Source of the DNA: Fragilaria crotonensis
Lineage: Eukaryota > Bacillariophyta > Fragilariophyceae > Fragilariales > Fragilariaceae
Direction of reading: 5' to 3'
Assembly (NCBI GenBank): GCA_022925895.1
Contig: JAKSYS010000511.1
Coordinates: forward strand, 1-45,948
Length of the DNA stretch: 45,948 nucleotides
Of the stretch, positions 44,640 to 45,948 are shown piece by piece. Positions within the stretch are counted from its first letter, which is position 1. Each line of letters begins with the position of its first letter. The notes under the pieces are model-generated. The model had not been told where the DNA came from. It did not search any database and was given only the letters and a program-made list of their open reading frames with translations. A program made the position numbers and the translations under genes.

Positions 44640-45163
44640 CACGGGAACAGGGAAATCAAGTACCACATGACACAAGACCTCCTCAGCTTCTCCTCAAACC
44701 AAAATGGTACAGCAACCTCCATAAACAACAGGATTGATATGTCCGAGTACGTTGAAATGATCTATGGATGGTGTCTCCCGAGGATTCTGCACTATATTGT
44801 TGCGGTTCGGTTAAAATTCTCGACGATTCGGATACTGATCAGCAAGTACGATTACAGTGACGCCTACCGAAGGATAGCTCACAGTGGGGAATCAGACCAT
44901 TGCAGTCCACGATGGAATAGCCTACTTGTCCCTGCGACTGATCTTCGGAAGATCCCCGAACCCACCCACATGGTGCCTGTTCTCGGAGATAGTGACGGAT
45001 CTGGCGAACAAAATCTCTCGGTGCAAGGACTGGAACTCGAACGAGCTTCGGAACCCAGCCCAGCCAGAAACTCCGACACCACAGAGAGAGAACGAGTCAG
45101 TCACGATCGCAACTGGTCGGCGGATGGCCGTGGAAGTACCGATGCCCGAGTCAGGCCCAGTAG
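44640..45163 (+). pseudogene. DIRS-like reverse transcriptase, catalytic box lost
   Basis: MTQDLLSFSSNQNG, then MIYGWCLPRILHYIV, then SKYDYSDAYRRIAH (RT motif A with its Asp) occupy the frame 44,667-44,882. After a shift, 44,884-45,160 gives AYLSLRLIFGRSPNPPTWC (motif B). The expected (F/Y)xDD motif C is absent: the sequence goes from PMPESGPVD directly, across another shift near 45,160, to INVFLDTPENC, which in relatives immediately follows it. A small deletion therefore removed the catalytic Asp pair and the enzyme is dead. Confidence 0.7.
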
Positions 45164-45948
45164 ATAAACGTCTTCCTTGACACTCCCGAAAACTGTCAGT
45201 CCCAACCCCACGTAGTCCCGCTTGCTATCCATGTCACGAGCAGCAGGCCTCATGCGAGGGATGACAGGGAACCCATTCCCAGACGACCGCTGCTCTCCTT
45301 GACCAAACTCATCGCCGAAGGGAGCCCAGCAGAAATCCAGATCGTTCCCGGATGGAGACTGGACACGAGACGATTGCTGATTACGTTACCAGACGACAAA
45401 TTCCGAGCTTGGACAGGAGAGATTGATGATATGAGCCGAAAGGGGTACTGCGGCTTCCAAGAGCTGGACCAGTTCGTTGGGCGTCTGAATCACTCGGGTT
45501 ACATCATCATGTTGACCCGCCACTTCTTGGGGAGACTGCGAGGACTCCTCAGCACTCCTCGACAGCACCAGAACAGCAGGATAGTTCGGATACAAGGAGA
45601 AGTGAAAGAAGATCTCCACCCGTGGAAGGCAATACTGGCCAGGGCAAACCAGGGAGTCTCCCTCAACCTGATTGTAACGCGCGAACCAGACAGGATATGC
45701 TGGTCCGACGCTTGTCCCGTTGGGCTGGGAGGTTACAGTCTGTCAGGCCGCGCCTGGAGGATTAGAATCCCTCGTTCCAGCATCATCCATGGTCACAAGG
45801 GAGTCAACAATCTCCTGGAATTTGTAGGGATGATTGTGAACATCTGGCTGGAATGCCTCGACTCAAGTGGAAATCATCCCTGCATCCTCGCCATCGGTGA
45901 CAACACGTCAGCCATTGGGTGGCTATACAAGACCGCAGGCCTTGAATT
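45164..45948 (+). CDS. RT thumb and RNase H of DIRS-like element, partial
   Basis: One uninterrupted frame of 261 codons running off the right edge, without its own start. It begins INVFLDTPENCQSQPHVV and contains GRLNHSGYIIMLTRHFLG (RT connection). The RNase H domain follows with all visible catalytic positions kept: CWSDACPVGLGGYS (Asp) near 45,698, NNLLEFVGM (Glu) near 45,809, and AIGDNTSAIGW (Asp) near 45,893. It is part of the broken polyprotein above rather than an independent gene. Confidence 0.75.
   Translation, partial: MNVFLDTPENCQSQPHVVPLAIHVTSSRPHARDDREPIPRRPLLSLTKLIAEGSPAEIQIVPGWRLDTRRLLITLPDDKFRAWTGEIDDMSRKGYCGFQELDQFVGRLNHSGYIIMLTRHFLGRLRGLLSTPRQHQNSRIVRIQGEVKEDLHPWKAILARANQGVSLNLIVTREPDRICWSDACPVGLGGYSLSGRAWRIRIPRSSIIHGHKGVNNLLEFVGMIVNIWLECLDSSGNHPCILAIGDNTSAIGWLYKTAGLE

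Larger units (their letters stand above)
39760..45948 (+). mobile_element. DIRS-like retrotransposon, partial
   Basis: Plus-strand gag, RT and RNase H of a type I associate with DIRS/tyrosine-recombinase retroelements of diatoms and oomycetes. No integrase, LTR or aspartic protease is seen up to the window edge, where the element continues. The expected next gene would be a tyrosine recombinase. GC content is visibly higher than in the surroundings. Gag is split by a CACTA-type insertion. The left boundary is not determined; the GC-rich leader starts at about 39,820. Confidence 0.65.

Noticed and set aside
1-45948. CRISPR arrays or bacterial-type operons
   Set aside because: No regularly spaced short repeats with unique spacers occur; the gene structure, introns and transposon types are eukaryotic.

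Overview
The window looks like nuclear DNA of a diatom, probably a pennate one. It carries a DUF6824-type protein (a domain I associate with diatom-expanded families), short GT-AG introns, a secreted Cys-domain protein with Pro/Val/Ala repeats and a lysine-rich tail, and the mixture of retroelements and DNA transposons typical of such genomes. No tRNA, rRNA or bacterial-style operon was recognised. The species cannot be named from the sequence.

Left part (1-9.9 kb): four apparently host genes. They are a Ser/Gln/Lys-rich disordered protein (1048-3751, + strand, probably one intron), a coiled-coil protein with an RVxF-type motif (5323-6180, +), a DUF6824 protein with a 10-nt first coding exon (6837-7444, -), and a small coiled-coil protein (8493-8915, -). 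Middle-left (9.9-24.3 kb): a graveyard of old elements. It holds a DDE transposase relic on the minus strand, a decayed Ty1/copia-like pol fragment between two ~250-bp direct repeats, about 3.7 kb without any recognised gene, and a ~7.3-kb minus-strand non-LTR retrotransposon (ORF1, AP endonuclease, RT, RNase H) that is frameshifted throughout and has lost its RT catalytic core. Then comes one host gene, the secreted repeat protein (25182-26381, +).

Right part (28.6-45.9 kb): stacked insertions that can be put in order. A Mutator-like element (outer MULE, 28611-38364) has its left terminal inverted repeat split by a second MULE (28727-33975) flanked by a perfect 9-bp target duplication. The inner MULE's transposase is itself split by an LTR-less Ty1/copia gag-pol fragment. 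The outer MULE encodes, upstream of its transposase, what looks like a ULP1/C48-type cysteine peptidase, recalling the Kaonashi MULEs of plants. Beyond it lie a 1.1-kb hairpin-rich inverted-repeat element (38620-39750) and a DIRS-like retrotransposon (gag, RT, RNase H) running off the right edge, whose gag is split by a 1.3-kb CACTA-type element.

Most element genes carry several frameshifts, stops or lost catalytic residues, so the window is best read as a few host genes beside a layered, largely inactive transposon nest. The newest-looking coding stretch is the RNase H end of the DIRS-like element. The most unusual item is the peptidase-plus-transposase architecture of the outer MULE.
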